From an uncultured bacterium (GTDB lineage Bacteria; Oederibacteriota; PGYV01; Palsa-1178), in NCBI GenBank assembly GCA_937889595.1, contig CALAOR010000090.1:1-64000 (forward strand): DNA of 64,000 nt, read 5' to 3'. Both the position numbers and the translations under genes were made by a program. Below are positions 62,155 to 64,000 of the stretch, piece after piece. The notes below the pieces were generated by a model. That model was given only the letters and a program-made list of their open reading frames with translations. It was not told where the DNA came from and ran no database searches. Positions within the stretch are counted from its first letter, which is position 1. Every line of letters begins with the position of its first letter.

Positions 62155-63459
62155 ATGAAAATAAAATTATTTTACCGTCTGTTTGCTGTTTTTGCGGCGG
62201 TTCTTTTACTGCTGAATGGCTGCGGAAACAACTCCGGCAGGATAAGGGTACTCCACTGGGGCGACCAGATTGAGATGCAGAACGTTAATAAAATAATCAA
62301 GGATTTGAAAGACACGAAAGGCATAACCGTGGTGCAGGAACGCGCGCCGGCCGGCAACGCCTATATGGAAAAACTTCTTACCGAAACCTCAGCTGGAATG
62401 GCCCCGGACATCGTGTTTGTGGAGGCCAGCAATTTCAAGGCAATGGTCGATAAAGGCATGCTGGTGGATCTTACGCCGTATATAGAGCGGGATAAAGGGA
62501 AGGGATTTGACATCAGCGAGTATTATCCGCAGATAGTGGATAGGTTCACCCTGGACAATAAACTTTACGTCATACCAAGGGACATAGCACCCATATGCAC
62601 CATATACTACAACAAGAAAATGTTCGATGAAGCCGGTATCAGGTATCCGAAAGACGACTGGAACTGGGATGAATTTCTGGCTACGGCAAAAAAACTTACC
62701 AAGGTTGGCAAGGACGGGAAAGTCACGCAATACGGATTCCTTGACGAATGGACCATATGGGATCCGTGGGTTTACTCCAACGGCGGGGCCATCTGTGACG
62801 ATATAAAGCATCCGACAAAGTGCGTGATGGATTCACCCGAGGCTATCGCGGGAATACAGTACAGGGCCGACCTTTCCCTGAAGTATAAGGTAGCGCCGTC
62901 TCCGGCTGTTATCGGGGCGACTTCGCTCGGCGAGGAAGGCACGGCATCGACGTTCATGAGCGGTTCGGTCGCCATGTTCTATACCGGGTACTGGAAAGCG
63001 GGTTTTTTCCGCTCCATATCGCAGTTTGACTGGGACGTGGTCATGTTCCCCAAGGGTCCCAAGGGCTTAAGGGCGTTCCCATCGGGCGGATCGGGTTATG
63101 CCATCACGTCGCAGTGCAAGGATAAGGATAAAGCATGGGAAGTGCTGAAAAGGTTTACAAATGAACAGGGACAGAGGGACCTGACAAGCCAGGGCGGCAT
63201 GCAGCCGGCCATAATGAAGCTGGCGGATTCCCCGCAGTTCCTGGATAAAGAAAGGCCCATGAACAAAAAAATGATGCTTGAGGCTGTGAAATACATTAAA
63301 TTCAACCCGCTCATTGAGCGCTGGGAAGAGATGAACTTAAGGTACATAGCTCCGGCGCTTGACAGGGTATGGAACGGCAAGTTGACTGCGGAGCAGGTGC
63401 TGAAAAAAGTGGTGCCTGAGATAAATAAGGAATTTTTTGGGAAGAAAACGGAAAAATAA
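62155..63459 (+). CDS. ABC sugar-binding lipoprotein without adjacent permeases
   Basis: A 434-residue family-1 solute-binding protein. It has a lipobox (LLLLNGC), the mature start RIRVLHWGDQIEMQNVNKII, and ETSAGMAPDIVFVEASNFKA, then YVIPRDIAPICTIYYNKKMF and GSVAMFYTGYWKAGFF. ATG 62155 follows ATGGAGGGC; upstream ATG 62119 lies within the previous gene. A terminator follows directly, so no permease is co-transcribed. It may share the importer at 29839-32033 or another set outside the window. Confidence 0.9.
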   Translation: MKIKLFYRLFAVFAAVLLLLNGCGNNSGRIRVLHWGDQIEMQNVNKIIKDLKDTKGITVVQERAPAGNAYMEKLLTETSAGMAPDIVFVEASNFKAMVDKGMLVDLTPYIERDKGKGFDISEYYPQIVDRFTLDNKLYVIPRDIAPICTIYYNKKMFDEAGIRYPKDDWNWDEFLATAKKLTKVGKDGKVTQYGFLDEWTIWDPWVYSNGGAICDDIKHPTKCVMDSPEAIAGIQYRADLSLKYKVAPSPAVIGATSLGEEGTASTFMSGSVAMFYTGYWKAGFFRSISQFDWDVVMFPKGPKGLRAFPSGGSGYAITSQCKDKDKAWEVLKRFTNEQGQRDLTSQGGMQPAIMKLADSPQFLDKERPMNKKMMLEAVKYIKFNPLIERWEEMNLRYIAPALDRVWNGKLTAEQVLKKVVPEINKEFFGKKTEK

Positions 63460-63485
63460 TAGGCAGGGTCGTACCCTGTAAATAC

Positions 63486-63519
63486 AAAAGGCCCGCGTTT
63501 TTTTATCGCGGGCTTTTTG
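63486..63519 (+). terminator. Intrinsic terminator
   Basis: Stem GCCCGCG / CGCGGGC with a T-rich loop and a T5 run. It ends the porin-lipoprotein-binding protein operon. Confidence 0.88.
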
Positions 63520-63534
63520 ATATAAAAGGATAAA

Positions 63535-64000
63535 ATGAAAACACTGAACTACTCATGGAAAAGCGTTGTTACAGGCGGAGGCGGGTTTGTGCCCGGCATA
63601 ATCTTCCACCCGAAAGAAAACGGGCTTGTATACCTTCGCACGGACATGGGCGGCGCTTACAGGCGGGATAAAAATTCAAAGGACTGGGTTTGCATAACCG
63701 ATATGTTCGGCAAGGATGAGGCGGGATACAACGGCGTGCTCAGTATGGCTGTTGACCCGGAAAATCCGGATACTGTTTACATGATGAACGGCAAATACAC
63801 AAATGAAGACGCGTGTTTGGGAGCTTTCCATGCTTCAAACGACAGGGGCCTTTCATGGAGGCGCACCATACTGCCTTTTAAGGTCGGCGGCAATGAAAAA
63901 GGCCGCGGCTGCGGCGAGAGGCTGGCAGTCAATCCGGACAACACCTCGGAAATACTGATGGGTTCCACGACGCACGGGATGTGGAAGTCGGCGGATAAGG
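63535..64000 (+). CDS. GH74 xyloglucanase-like glycoside hydrolase (partial)
   Basis: The first 155 codons of a gene running off the right edge. SWKSVVTGGGGFVPGIIFHP, then YLRTDMGGAYRRDKN, the VLSMAVDPENPDTVYMMNGKY blade and GNEKGRGCGERLAVNPDN match the first propeller of GH74 endo-xyloglucanases and related reducing-end-acting enzymes. There is no signal peptide from the ATG at 63535 (AAAAGGA upstream), so it may act in the cytoplasm on imported oligosaccharides. The catalytic Asp residues cannot all be checked in this fragment. Confidence 0.85.
   Translation, partial: MKTLNYSWKSVVTGGGGFVPGIIFHPKENGLVYLRTDMGGAYRRDKNSKDWVCITDMFGKDEAGYNGVLSMAVDPENPDTVYMMNGKYTNEDACLGAFHASNDRGLSWRRTILPFKVGGNEKGRGCGERLAVNPDNTSEILMGSTTHGMWKSADK

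Overview
The window looks like a chromosome segment of a Gram-negative (diderm) bacterium with moderate G+C, probably from an uncultivated phylum. Outer-membrane barrel proteins, lipoproteins with lipoboxes and Thr/Pro-rich linkers, SLH-type porins and PorV-like proteins indicate two membranes. I cannot name the lineage from sequence alone; candidate phyla such as Goldbacteria come to mind, but only as a guess.

Region 1 (1-16490) is one unbroken same-strand block joining the S10, spc and alpha ribosomal operons. It runs from the end of tuf through rpsJ to rplQ, with secY, adk, map, infA and rpoA in the classical order. A class II fructose-bisphosphate aldolase closes the block, followed by the first clear intrinsic terminator. 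S14, S4, L36, L24 and Adk all carry cysteine zinc sites.

Region 2 (16500-26340) is accessory. It holds two toxin-antitoxin pairs, a YjbQ-family protein, a tocopherol-cyclase-like protein, a CcdA/TlpA redox pair, a HAD hydrolase, an exported lipoprotein, gene debris between palindromic repeats, and tRNA-Arg(CCU).

Region 3 (26460-42070) holds a PHP hydrolase, a small barrel protein and a TPR membrane protein. These are followed by a sugar ABC importer (binding protein plus two permeases, no ATPase), a YqeK-type HD protein and a promoter-driven small regulator-like gene. Next comes an outer-membrane module: two PorV/FadL-like proteins flank a 1198-residue multidomain surface protein with a FlgD-like C-terminal domain. 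A binding-type lipoprotein and an MFS exporter end the region.

Region 4 (42310-64000) is a plant-hemicellulose, probably xyloglucan, utilisation region. It encodes xylulokinase, a xylose-isomerase-family protein, GH29 alpha-L-fucosidase, GH2 beta-galactosidase-type enzyme, two alpha-L-arabinofuranosidase-like enzymes (one with an inserted F5/8C-type domain), two tandem SLH porins, a binding-module lipoprotein, a second sugar-binding lipoprotein and the start of a GH74 xyloglucanase. The inferred logic is outer-membrane capture and entry, exported and cytoplasmic side-chain trimming, ABC import, then xylose entry into the pentose phosphate pathway. LacI-type operator-like palindromes precede xylB and one arabinofuranosidase gene.

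Dispersed through regions 2-4 are many short palindromes carrying a GTAG foot, often in inverted pairs. They match the architecture of REP/REPIN elements mobilised by RAYT transposases, but no such transposase is in the window.
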